The notes under the pieces are model-generated. The model ran no database searches. It worked only from the letters and a program-made list of their open reading frames with translations, and had not been told where the DNA came from. From Mucor racemosus (Eukaryota; Mucoromycota; Mucoromycetes; Mucorales; Mucoraceae), in NCBI GenBank assembly GCA_027405735.1, contig JAPEHQ010000022.1, positions 124,001 to 188,000 on the forward strand: DNA of 64,000 bases, written 5' to 3'. Made by a program: the position numbers and the translations under genes. Numbering within the stretch: position 1 is the first letter of the stretch; every line of letters starts with the position of its first letter. Shown in pieces: positions 22,436 to 32,900 of the stretch.

Positions 22436-23226
22436 TTAAACAACATTATCAACACCAGTACCACCCAAGATTTTGGTACTTGCGTATGGTTGCTTCTTGA
22501 TAGCTGCAATAACTATAAAAACCCACTATTTTAGCCACATTCATGCAAATCACATTTGATTTAAACTTACCATAGGATATAAATGTGAACAATAATGTGA
22601 TAGCAGGCACAACCAAAACAGTTGTGTTGATTATAGTGGATAAAAACATGACAATGGAGAAGCTATTGCACAAAATAATAGATCAATACATGTTCCACTC
22701 TTTCTCTCAAATCCAAAACTTACACGATATAAACGGCACCACGAAAGTAAGCATTCTCGAATCTAGCAATGAAACTATCACTATAGTAACAAGTATTAGT
22801 ATCTAATATATTACTATTTAACCTTATTCTAACTTACAAGCGAGGACTGGTGGGACAAAATTTAGTACAAAGAGGTACTTCAACAAAGAACAAGATGAAG
22901 GCTATCACCCTAATAAAAAGTATAAATCATGTGCACTTAAAGTCATTCATTTTGTTCTGCATGATACTTACCATCCAATGATTGCAAAAATTGGATTACT
23001 TGTCAATGTAACGACGCCAAGAGCAATTAATACTAGAGAATTTTCTTGGTTAGTATGTATATTCTACAAATAACAATAGGGAGTTTTCTTTTTACAAGCA
23101 ATAGAAATGACACCGAGCCTACAAATAATGAGATTAAATACATGAATATAATGACTCTAGACTTTTTTTTTACCATTGAGCGTAGAGAGAGAAATTACGC
23201 GATTTGAGTTCGTCAAGAAATCCCAT
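22436..23226 (-). CDS. TVP18: Tvp18-like Golgi membrane protein, 144 aa, 7 exons
   Basis: Seven minus-strand exons, 23174-23226, 23096-23118, 23032-22972, 22909-22838, 22780-22724, 22662-22571 and 22512-22436, total 435 nt (145 codons). All six introns have GTAA donors and AG acceptors, and a TACTAAC branch site lies before exon 3. The protein starts MGFLDELKSRNFSLYAQW, like the Tvp18 N-terminus with its IYGQW motif. Next come a hydrophobic helix (LLIALGVVTLTSNPIF), a second helix running into ILFFVEVPLCTKFCP (the family's FVEVP..LK.CP signature), SPRFDSFIARFEN, two more hydrophobic helices, and a short tail. Tvp18 proteins are four-helix membrane proteins of late Golgi vesicles with a suggested role in trafficking. 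Exon 2 has only 23 nt. The exon 2 to 3 junction uses the acceptor CTCTAG; the nearer CCAAG would create a stop. Confidence 0.88.
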
Positions 23227-23740
23227 TTTTTAATGAATTTACGGAAATCAACAGAGAGAGAAAAGTATCAAAATGCATTTCTTTCCTTTTTGGAGATTTT
23301 AAATACCCCTCTCAAAACCAGCAATTTTAGTTGGTCACAATGTTATGAGCCTAATATGGTATATTTGTAAGAATGGTAGCAAGAACAATACAACAATGAT
23401 GCAAAACAATAATAATGAGGACGTATAATAAAGCAGGATTTCTGCTATTTTAGTGCTCAAATAATGCCAAATATCTACAATCAAAACTATAAATGAAACA
23501 GATACAGTGTATTTACTGTGTCAGTAAATAGCTTTAACTGCTTCCATTATTCAAACAATTTTGCTCAGAAATTCCCAATTTACATCACATTATATACCAA
23601 CATTTACCAATCAAATAATATTTTTGTAGTGCAACCATCTAACAATCTACTTTTACATTGTTTTATAAATAAATATAATATATTATATATATATCTTAGA
23701 TTGAGTTTTTAAGCTGGGAAAAGCAAATATTTTATTTTTG
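23227..23740. other. Intergenic, upstream of the Tvp18-like gene
   Basis: No gene recognised. Two plus-strand open stretches (23176-23370 and 23518-23712) lack any motif, and the first overlaps exon 1 of the Tvp18-like gene on the other strand. The region presumably holds the promoter of that gene. Confidence 0.4.
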
Positions 23741-24800
23741 AAGTCTTTATACTCGCTGAAAAATCAACATGAATAGAAATAACTCTTTTGCCAATATTCT
23801 GTAGTATCGCAAGTATAGCTTTGCATTTTTTATTTCCTGATTATCTATTGAAATGGGGGCACGCTCCAATGTTGAATATCACCATATAAAAGCGTATAAT
23901 TAGATACGCACATATGACTGAGCTTGAATCCAAAAAAGTGTTCAAATGGAAAAAAAATCCAAAAAAATTCAAAAAAAACTTTGTATGTTTAATTACTCAC
24001 AAAAATGCATAGTAAGTTGAACTAGTGTATTAAATATCTTGGGTTTAGTTTTTAATTTTGAATCGATCTGTGTAGGTTTTAAAAATTTTTTTCTCATAAA
24101 ATCTCTAGTAAATTTAATGTTAAAATTTAACGGTTTTTGATCAAAAGGTACCCTTTATTCAAATACAACCCTAAAATATTTTATTTTCACGTTATGCACA
24201 GCAAAATCATCTACAGAATGAGTATTTATACGTAGTTGTAGCCCTATTTTTCGTGGGGGTATGCATTTTTTTTGATCATTTTTTTGTATCGTCGAAAATT
24301 TATCCTTGTATATCCTCGTCTAAAATGGATCGTTTTTTGTACCACCAAAAATTAATCATTCAATCGCAATTTTCTCGACGAAAAATCAATCTTTTTTGAT
24401 GAGGTAAACTTTTTTGGATAGACATTAATGAGTACTATCCTATGGTTTTAATTTTACATACCTATCATTCCTTTATGGATCTCTATAACAGAAAAAATGC
24501 TCTCACAAAACTTATAAAAAAATAAAAAAGTCTTCACAACAATCCAAAACCTAGATATTCTGGTAGAGAATGAAAAATAAAGTAGACTTTACTTAATAAC
24601 TATCATTGCAATACCTTAGTATTTTCTCGAGTTATTTTCATTTCAAACTCGGGTTTTCAATTTAAGCTGGCCATTTTGGCATCATAATTCAAATTAGTGT
24701 TAGCTTGTTCTGTAGTTCATCAAGCTACTAATACTAGATTAATAGATATTGTCGAAAACTAACTACAAGATAAAAAATGCAAAATCTTCGAAACTTGGTT
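23740..24800 (+). repeat. Dispersed repeat R4, copy a
   Basis: About 1 kb that recurs in reverse at 49290-50340. Matching landmarks are GATTATCTATTGAAATGGGG and GGAGCGTGCC/GGGCACGCTCC near the outer end, the TTGATCAAAAGGTACCC block, TATCCTCGTCTAAAATGGAT, and TCTCGACGAAAAATCAATC. Its layout resembles R1 (TATA-like block next to GAGG, then the CGACGAAAAATCAAT motif), but the two do not align base by base. The minus-strand copy and this one form a long inverted pair 25 kb apart. Confidence 0.7.
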
Positions 24801-24849
24801 GGAGTTTACCCATTTTGATAAAATTTGCTTTATTATGCTACCAAGTACC

Positions 24850-25320
24850 ATACGTTATTATCTTCTACAGTATCAGTACATCTTACAATCTATTAATTAC
24901 GACATGTACTGTATTGAAGTGAAAAGTCTTAATATCGGATATAGGAGACTCTTAGCATACTAAGTTTATCCAGCAATTATAAAGAACACTTGGACCTCAA
25001 TTATGGCACCATATTATTTCATCCCAGCAGTTAACCAATAAAGTAGTAGCTGTCAAATCAACATCCAAGCACATTTAGCGCAGCATTGAAACAAGACAAC
25101 GCACAAGCTCTGCAAGCAGGGTTGATCTACAATTGTTCTATTTCAATCCATAGATTACTATCAAACAGATCGAATGATTCAATAGTGCCTTAAATTACAT
25201 CTCAGGATCTCAATGTCAAGTCAATATAAAAGCCATACATTTATACAGTATCTAAATAAACGATATCCTGTCTTTATTATGCAGTCGAAGAACTGGCTCA
25301 TTACTCATTCTCTTTTAAAT
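24850..25320 (+). repeat. LTR-like repeat L2, copy a
   Basis: About 470 bp matching 51515-51990 on the opposite strand. Shared blocks include CATCTTACAATCTATT, ATTTCATCCCAGCAGTTAACC, GCAGCATTGAAACAAGACAA and AGTGCCTTAAATTACATCTC. Near its end lie TATAAAAG and then AATAAACGATATC, the promoter and poly(A) order of an LTR. Exact ends and target duplications could not be fixed. Confidence 0.65.
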
Positions 25321-25375
25321 GCATTCTTTTTTACGTATTATTTATCAAATTGGAAAATATACGACAAAATTTGAA

Positions 25376-25705
25376 TGTTGTGTCCACAAGTTTGTGTACA
25401 TTCCTTGGTTAAGATTATGACACAGTTTGATATAATAATTTCTACATTGCTGTGTATTGTGTTATAAATCTCCTCAGTATATACTGTACGTATTAAGGAA
25501 TGTGAAACTAGTGTGTGTCATCTAGACTTTATTGGATATATATAAATATATATAAATATAAATAGACTCATTTTAGTAGATTACTCATATAATTAGAAAA
25601 TATGAATATAAAAGATGTTTTGGTCGTATAAGTCAAAACTTTTTTAGTTTTAGTGTGTTCTTTCATTTTATAACAGTTTTCCTTTATTTTTATTAAATGA
25701 TTTTG
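25376..25705 (+). repeat. LTR-like repeat L3, copy b
   Basis: Second copy of the repeat at 8051-8375, starting TGTTGTGTCCACAAG. It follows L2 copy a after about 55 bases. No coding sequence. Confidence 0.6.
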
Positions 25706-26654
25706 TACACTTTTTAACTTTGAAATTAATATAATCTCCTAGCGTAATGTCAAAGCGCTCTCGGATATATATATTTATATACTGTCTGTAAATAATAGTT
25801 TTTTTGTATGTAGAATATCAATCAAGCCAATTTATGTAACTTTGCTTTTTTAAAACTTTGTGAGCTTATAGAAAATACTTTAATACATTTATATGTCCTG
25901 TAGTAGTATACGTTTTTTTAATACTGTCAATGGTTTTACAAGTGCTTAGTTATATTATTTAATATTTTGTATCAGATCAGAAAATAGGAAATAATAAATA
26001 AATTGATAAAAAATTAATTTCAGCCTTGTCATTTTTATTATGTAATATAAAGAATTGAAGAAAAAACAAATTAAGTAAAAAATTATGGATCAAGATTATA
26101 AACAATGAAATGCTCTAAGATAAAGAAAAAGTAACTTGTGATACAATTAGTTCAATGGAGTAGATGATAGTTAACCGTTCAAAAAAACGTTTCCAGCAAC
26201 ACCACAAGGAGGTCTATCTTCATGTTGCCATTTGACTTTATAGCTTGTTTACCACCATACTATAAAGTGATACTGAAATGTAGCAGATGCTATGAAAACA
26301 GTACGACTCCGATTGCCAGAAAGGGCTATAGTTTCCAGCCGGTTACCGTGAAAGAAGACTACAAGACCCTAAAAGGGGGAGAGGTCGCAAGTCCACGAAT
26401 GGAGAGCAACCAGGTTAAATTGACCCAGGATTACCGATTGTACAAAGACAAACAACTGAGTATAGTAACCGAATTTATGGGAAAGCATCAAAACAGATGT
26501 CGTTCCAATAAAGGTGGTAAAAGTTATCGCTTTTTCTTGATCAAATAATTTTGATTCTTAAACCCGCATAGGGTGTATCAAAAATTAGATAACAAAAAAA
26601 ATGCTTTAACTTCTGAAGGAAATAAAGTAACTAAGATAATAATATCAAAGAAAC
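25706..26654. other. Mostly non-coding; one unassigned open frame at 26222-26548
   Basis: AT-rich up to about 26100. The 108-codon plus-strand frame at 26222-26548 (starting MLPFDFIACLPPYYK, with a CSRCYE pair of cysteines) has more balanced base composition than its surroundings but no recognisable domain. It may be the 5' remnant of whatever gene gave rise to the tandem array that follows. A motif near 26571 (GTGTATCAAAAATTAGATAA) is similar to GTGCGCCAAAAATCAGATAT at 29247, beyond the array. Confidence 0.35.
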
Positions 26655-28770
26655 AAAACCAGAGAGACAAGACCAGATATACCAAATTGAGCTAAAAAAA
26701 TAAATAAAGCATATGAGAAACCAGATATTCCAAATTAAAATCAGATGTTGATATTACTTTTTGAGCTTTCAATAATGCAATTTCTTCATGTATTAGAACC
26801 CGAGAAGCATTGATTTAGACCAGAAGTGCATGATGAATTTAAACCAAATGAGGATACATTGAGGCAAGGCAAGGGCGAATTGAGTTCAGACAGAAAATAG
26901 AAATTGACACCAGAAGAGCACGAATTGGAATCCAATGAACATAAATTTGGACCATATGTACATGAATTAGAATCAAATACGCGTGAATTAGAATCAAATA
27001 AACATAAGTTAGGATTAATAAGCATAAATTAATACCAATAAACATGAATACAAACCTGAGTAACACGAATTTAAACTAGAAAACCACGAATTTACACCAC
27101 AAGGATTCGTCGTTAGACCAGACGAGCAATGAATTAAGACTAAAACAGCACGAATTAAAACCAGATCAACGTTATTGTAGACCAAATAAGCATTATTTGA
27201 GGCCACTCAAGGATTTTCACCCGAATTGTAAGAATGTAAACCAGATGCGCAAGACTTGAGATCAGAGGAGCATGAAGTAAGGTCAGAAGCAAATCCTGTT
27301 GGAGCAGATGATGATAAGTTGAAATCACATGAGCATGAATCAAAACCAGGTAAGAATTGAGACAAGATGAGCCTAAATTGAGACCAGTTGAAAACAAATT
27401 AAGAACAGAAACCAATGGCGTTAGACCAGACGAATGTAAAGAGATTGAAACAAGTTGAACAACAATGTAGAGACCACAGAAGGATAAACAAAGATACGAT
27501 GTGAATCAGCGACGATCAGAAGAGCAAGACTTGATACCAGATGAACATGTTTGAGACCAGATGTAAAAGAACTTTGGCAAGATATAAATAAATGGGAACC
27601 AGATAAGCATAAACTGACAGCCAAAGAGCACGAATTGGGATCCGAGGAGACCAGATAATCAGAAATTAGAATCATATATACATAAATTATTACCTAGTAA
27701 ACATAAATACAAACCAGAAGAGCACAAATATAGATCAGAAGAGCACAAATTAAAGCCAGATAAACACAAATGTTGTAGATAACAAGGGTACGTTGTTAAA
27801 CCAGAAGAGCATGAATTGACACCAAAAGAGCATAGACTAAAACCAGATTAGCATTAATGTAGACCAAATAGACATGATATATTCAGACCTGAAGTACACA
27901 AATTTAGAGCAGAAGAGTACGAATGTAGACTAGTAGAACACGGCGTTAGACTGGACGAGCACAAACGTAGACCAGATGTAAACAAATTATAACCAGATAA
28001 GAATAAATTGCCACCAGATAAACTTCAATTGAGACCGGATAAGCATGAGTAGTTGAGACTGATGGATAGACATAAATTGATACCAGACGTGCATAAATTT
28101 AGAACAGACGTAAAGAAATAGTTGACAGTTGATGGGTACTATTTCACATCACCACATAAGAGGCAATACCAGAAAAACGTAAATTTAGGCTAGTTGGAAA
28201 TAAATTAAGATTAGATAAGTATATGAATCGATTATAGTTAAAAATAATGTAGGAACAGATTGCCATAACTTAATACTAGATGTAAAGAAATTGAGACCAG
28301 ATAACCACGATGAGGATGAATTTTGACCACATACCTAAGAATTAGACCAGATGAGCATTATTTAAGACCAGTGAAGTAAAACTGTATACCAGAACTGCAT
28401 TGATTTGAACTAGATGAGCAAGGCTTGAGACCAGACGAGTATGAAACGTGAACAGAAGTGGATTTTTTTGGACCACATGAAGATTAGTGACAACCAGATG
28501 AGCATCATTTGAGACCAGATACATACGAATTTATGCTCGAAATACATATATTTAGAGTAGATGTAAGTACGAATTGAGGCCAGAGGACTATACATTTATA
28601 CCTGAAAAGCATGAATCGAGACCAGATATTGTAAAGGAATACCAAATGGAGCAGGAAGCGACCAATATAAAGGAAAGAAGACCACATGTTACAAAAACTA
28701 GAATGTATTTTTCCAAAAAGACGCCAGATAATGCCAGAAGAGACCATATTCGTTAAGAGAAATATGGTTA
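26655..28770 (+). repeat. Degenerate tandem array, 21-bp (7-codon) period
   Basis: About 2.1 kb built from variants of a unit like GACCAGAAGAGCATGAATTGA. The spacing of CCAGAAGAGCAC to the next TCAGAAGAGCAC at about 27715-27760 is exactly 21 bp. Read in one plus-strand frame, the unit encodes (R/K)P(D/E)EH(E/K)(L/F). Stops and frame changes throughout prevent any long protein now. It looks like the decayed repeat domain of a heptapeptide-repeat gene or a minisatellite. The minus-strand open stretches over it are simply the complement of the repeat. Confidence 0.8.
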
Positions 28771-29205
28771 TGCAAAATAGAGATGAGATCCATCTTGTTG
28801 ATAAATGATAAGAACCCAGTTTTGCAGAAAAGACTTGAAGCTTTGCAGAAAAGACAGAGACAATTTTGCAGGCGAGAGACCCAATTCTGTGCATAAGAAG
28901 CCCAATGCTATAGAAAATGACCAAATGTTTCAAGAACAATACCACGTTGTGCTGAGAAAGACCTAATGCTGTAAAGATATTGGATATTCTTGTTGCAAAA
29001 AGAGACCATATTATATAAAAAAAACTACATTACCTTGAAAAGATATCAGCTATTATTGTTGAAAATTGAAAAAGAACTGCTTTTGTAGAAAAAAACTCCA
29101 TTTGCAGAAACAACACCACAACATGTTGTAGAAAAAACGCGACTAGTGAATAAAAAACCAGGTGTCGCAGACAGATATCAGATATTGCACAGATATCTCA
29201 TAGCT
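28771..29205 (+). repeat. Second degenerate tandem array, about 21-24-bp period
   Basis: Follows the first array directly but has another unit, around TGCAGAAAAGACCCAATTT (for example at 28813, 28837, 28866 and 29099, with decayed versions between). The period drifts between about 19 and 24 bp. Translated, the better units give QKRPNA-like heptads. It fades into unique sequence near 29200. Confidence 0.6.
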
Positions 29206-29789
29206 ACCAACTTTTGGTTCAAATCATTTTAACTCACCGTGGCCAGGGGTGCGCCAAAAATCAGATATCAATAGCTGATAACCGCCAGATGAATAATCAA
29301 AAGAACTAAACGCAGATAGAATAAACCCAGTATCAGGATGAGCTAAAAGAAAGTTAAACAAGTAGGGCGACTTGTTTTTCTTTTACTCAAACCTGGATAC
29401 TAGGAAAGTTTATGATGAAAGCGTCGTTAAAATTTCACGCACCAGGCGTTACTTTAACGTCGAAACTCCCACCTAACCTTCATCAGCCACGTATGGAACT
29501 TTATCTTGCGAGATGCTATAGTAGGTCTTAGCCAACAAAGGATAAGGCACATACAAGATAGACTCGTGATTCCACCAAACCATATGGTTTTGCTTCATCA
29601 AATTTACCTGGTTGTTTAAAAAAAAACGAAAAACAGGGGGCCATCGTGTTTTTGAATAAACTCTAAGATTTGAATTCCATTGATGACGTCTTCAATATTT
29701 TGTGTAATTTGATTGAAAGGCTGTTTATGAACCTGAACCATACTGTAAATACAATCATCCGAGTTACAGAAATTATTGTTTTAGAGAGC
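29206..29789. other. Unassigned sequence between tandem arrays and repeat R3
   Basis: More balanced base composition than the repeats around it. On the minus strand, about 29490-29610 is open and reads MKQNHMVWWNHES then KTYYSISQDKVPYVADEG, not recognisable as a known family and followed by stops. It may be another piece of the gene that contained the tandem arrays. Confidence 0.3.
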
Positions 29790-30150
29790 TGTATATAATA
29801 GCAGTTCTATTTCCGCGGAGAAATTAATGGTCTATAGAGACAAGATATATCTACTTTGAAAATTTAACTGAATTTGACTCAATATTGGGCGAAAATTTTT
29901 GAAAATAATCCAAGAACCATCTGAAGCCATCCCAAATTTAAGTGACAACAAAACCGTATCCTGGAAAATTTTGATCCAAGTAACTGTCAAATTTGGAAGC
30001 GAGTTACATACGCATCATCTTCCACACAAGGATGTTGAATGGTAACGTTTACAATGTAATGTGCGTTGAGAAAATCATCACCAAAGTGCACCTATAATTT
30101 GCTGCATGCTTTTAATTAAAAACAATTTAAATATGGTACCTATAAATGAG
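29790..30150 (+). repeat. Dispersed repeat R3, copy b
   Basis: Matches 7540-7900 without an adjacent R1: AGTTCTATTT, then the GAAATTAATGGTCTATAGAG block, ATTGGGCGAAAATTTT, and GTGCGTTGAGAAAATCATCACCAAAG-like sequence followed by TGCACCTATA. Confidence 0.6.
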
Positions 30151-30689
30151 AGTTATTGAGGAAACATATCTTATTTTTATAAAGGTAAAAATAATAAAGA
30201 GACTAGTAGCGATTCAATCATGAAGAACGTAGGGTCTTTATTGTAGAATGAAAAGAGAACCAAGAACTATTAGATCTCGGTTCCTGAAGGTATTTATACT
30301 ATAATTTCTATTAAATGTCAGTTCTTCTAATAGCAATTGAAACTAAACAAAAGGACGAAAACCGACAACGCAGTAGTTTGTGAAAGTTATCCTTTGAGAT
30401 CAGCTTGTCAAAGATGTGCACCAACTATCATGCAAAATTGGAAGTTATTAGCATCACAATTCTTTGAGATAGGTCTTCTATTATCGATTTTTTACAAGTG
30501 TAAATGCTACAAAAATGTAATTATAAAAAAAACCGGTGGGAAATACAATTATCTATAATTGTTGTTTGTAATTTTAAATTATAGTTAAGTTTCTATATTT
30601 TATGTTCTTGGTTCTCACACCAAATTCATGTTATTAATGACTAGTTCAATTTGATGATGCGTGAAAGACTGCCAGTAGTTCACATCAGT
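30151..30689. other. Intergenic, nothing recognised
   Basis: A 73-codon frame at 30337-30558 has two cysteine-rich patches but no family resemblance. Otherwise AT-rich unique sequence. Confidence 0.3.
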
Positions 30690-31040
30690 AAAAAGTAAGT
30701 TTTTTTAGATGGTTTTTATATGGGTTTCAAATGTTTTCACCCAATATCGAGTCAAACTAGGTCAAATATTCAAAGACGATGTATATATACCTTCACTCTA
30801 TTATAGGTCATTGATATCTTTCGGGAGATAGAAACATCAATAATATCAGAATATAAGTGTACTAGCCAAACGTTAACCAAAGTAGACCTAAAATCAAGTA
30901 TGAAAAATTGGGTATCTAAATTAACATGTTAATTTTTTGTATTTAAAAGATAGATCCATCAAAAAAATGCTCTGCATTTTTTGTTTCAGCGAAAAGTATT
31001 GATTTTTTGTCGAGATAATCAAAATAATAGGGACTTATCA
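30690..31040 (-). repeat. Dispersed repeat R3, copy c
   Basis: Minus-strand copy: CAATATCGAGTCAAACTAGG, TCATTGATATCTTTCGGGAG and AGAATATAAGTGTA appear in the reverse order and complement of R3 elsewhere. It abuts R1 copy c in the same relative order as at 42.6 and 53.1 kb. Confidence 0.6.
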
Positions 31041-32030
31041 CAGCTTAAACTCTATCATAACGGGGTTCCAAAATTGTTTTGAAAAAAATGAATGGAAAAT
31101 GATTCAAAAAACAAAATCGTTTAAATGTTCGTGAACTGCAAAGTAAGTTGACCTAGCGTATCAAATACTTTTTGTACAGTTTTAAACTCTTCATCCAAAT
31201 GAATAAAATTCAAAAAAATGTTTCACACAAAATTTTGTGTAAAAGGCAACTGAAATTTTGAAGGTTTTTTGAATATACAGAACACTTTTTATAAGCATAT
31301 TTTAACTTTAAATAATGGAAATAATGTACCGCACAAATATCTATCGATCTAGCTATTAGCGAACCTTTTAGCTGCATTTTTCGTAGAGAAAACGAGATTT
31401 TTGTCCAAATTTTTTTGAAATTCAGAATTTGGGATGAGGGTATATAAGGGAAAAATTGGGGCTAGAAGCAAAGGTATCTCCTTGTACACATTTTTGAGGA
31501 TATCACCATGAAAAATCAATATTTTGAAAAAAACTAAATTGGGTCCGAGAGAGCTCAACGAGGCCAATGACATGAATGTAAAAAAAAATACTGGTAGATT
31601 TAATAAACGTTTTGAAATCTACTACAAAAATGTCAAAAAAATGAAAAAAAAATAAAAGTGCTCGGAATATTTTTATACTAACATATGTTATAAAGCACTT
31701 TAAAACAAGTAAGTTTCATTATTAAAAGATGTTAATGTAGCTTAATTTTTTGTAGAGATATGGAGCCTCAAAGTTGTTAATTTTTGTTATGAAATACGTG
31801 TAAAAACCTGAAACATTAGCGCTAAAAAATTAATACCAATTGTAAAAAATAGGATATTTCCGGATACTTGTTTTTGGATTAAAGCTGAACATTTCAGGTA
31901 CATTGGCATATAATTTTTTCTTGGTGTTATTTACTGAAAAGAAAGTAGAGAAGGGATTAAAAATCGGTCCTACGTTTTTAGAAAAAAGGCAGTAAAGTTC
32001 AACCTGTTCTTTGATTTTTCTGCGAGATAT
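31041..32030 (-). repeat. Dispersed repeat R1, copy c
   Basis: Minus-strand copy with ATGAGGGTATATAAGGG near 31433, GATATCACCATGAAAAATCA near 31500 (the CGACGAAAAATCA motif with changes) and AGGATATTTCCGGATACTTG near 31850. A 74-codon minus-strand frame (31349-31573) is the homolog of the conserved small frame in copies a, d and e. Confidence 0.7.
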
Positions 32031-32900
32031 GAAACATTACAAAATTGTGCTCTCCAAGACAAATCACGATTCAAGTTTCCCTGCAACGGGGTCATTCCTG
32101 AACCTTAGTAATTGGAGAAAGTGTGAATACAGACTTCCGCTAATTGAAAAAGCACCGATCAAACATATTGGCGAACAAAATAAATCCAGAAAGTCTGAAC
32201 AAAATGCTCGCTCGATTTCGATCCCTCTTCTCGATCTATTCGTAATGAAAACAAGGTGCACTCAAGATAGTAATAGAACGCATTTTGACACGTTGAATTG
32301 AAGCATTGAATGTTTTATAGTCAACAAACTTTCTAGATTTTGGACATTGCTTCAGAATTATAATTGTTTCGAATTGATCTCCAACTCTCAATTTGGACTA
32401 TGTATGATTTAATTGAATGTAACCACGGTGGGTATTAATCTGTTCACATGGCCAGTTCAATTACCTGAGGCTTTATTACTGACCATTATGGCAAACACCC
32501 TACCAATGAAAGATATGTAATTATCATGTCCCGCTTGATTTTCATCATTTTACCCAGCGCTGTACAAGGGACAAATGCAATGAAAATCAAGCCTTGCATT
32601 CTAAAAAATATATATATATAGTGTACTACAAGAGCTATACAAGTGCATTGTTACTCAAGAAGTAAATATAATGACTAAATTTTACATATAAAAATCCTTT
32701 ATATTTTCATTTTTTTCAGTGTAAGACAGGAGCTTTTTTTTGTTTACTTAAACCAATGACAATAAAGCCGAAAACGACGTCAGCCGTGTCTTTTTTTGTA
32801 AAAGACGTTGAAAGCTTTTTCTCATATTTGTAGGATTACCCTCTTTCTATATTTTATTCTTATTTTTTATTATTAATTTAATATTACAAAATAAATAATT
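32031..32900. other. Intergenic; upstream region of the SANT corepressor gene
   Basis: A 96-codon frame at 32011-32301 and its opposite-strand shadow have no recognisable domain. At 32533-32592 there is an imperfect inverted repeat (GCTTGATTTTCATCATT ... ATGCAATGAAAATCAAGC) with a loop of about 25 bases, which could be a small hairpin or a protein site. The last 60 bases before the gene are AT-rich. Confidence 0.4.

Noticed and set aside
26786..28945. Series of minus-strand open frames of 60-146 codons (SGLNS- and LVLIHA-rich)
   Set aside because: These are the complement of the 21-bp tandem array; the repeating pattern alone explains the lack of stops.
29205..29240. GGTTCAAATC near 29216 as a tRNA T-loop
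   Set aside because: No acceptor stem, anticodon stem or D-arm could be paired around it.
32011..32301. A 96-codon plus-strand frame and its opposite 65-codon frame
   Set aside because: No family motif, no CT-rich leader, and they begin inside the edge of repeat R1; insufficient for a gene call.
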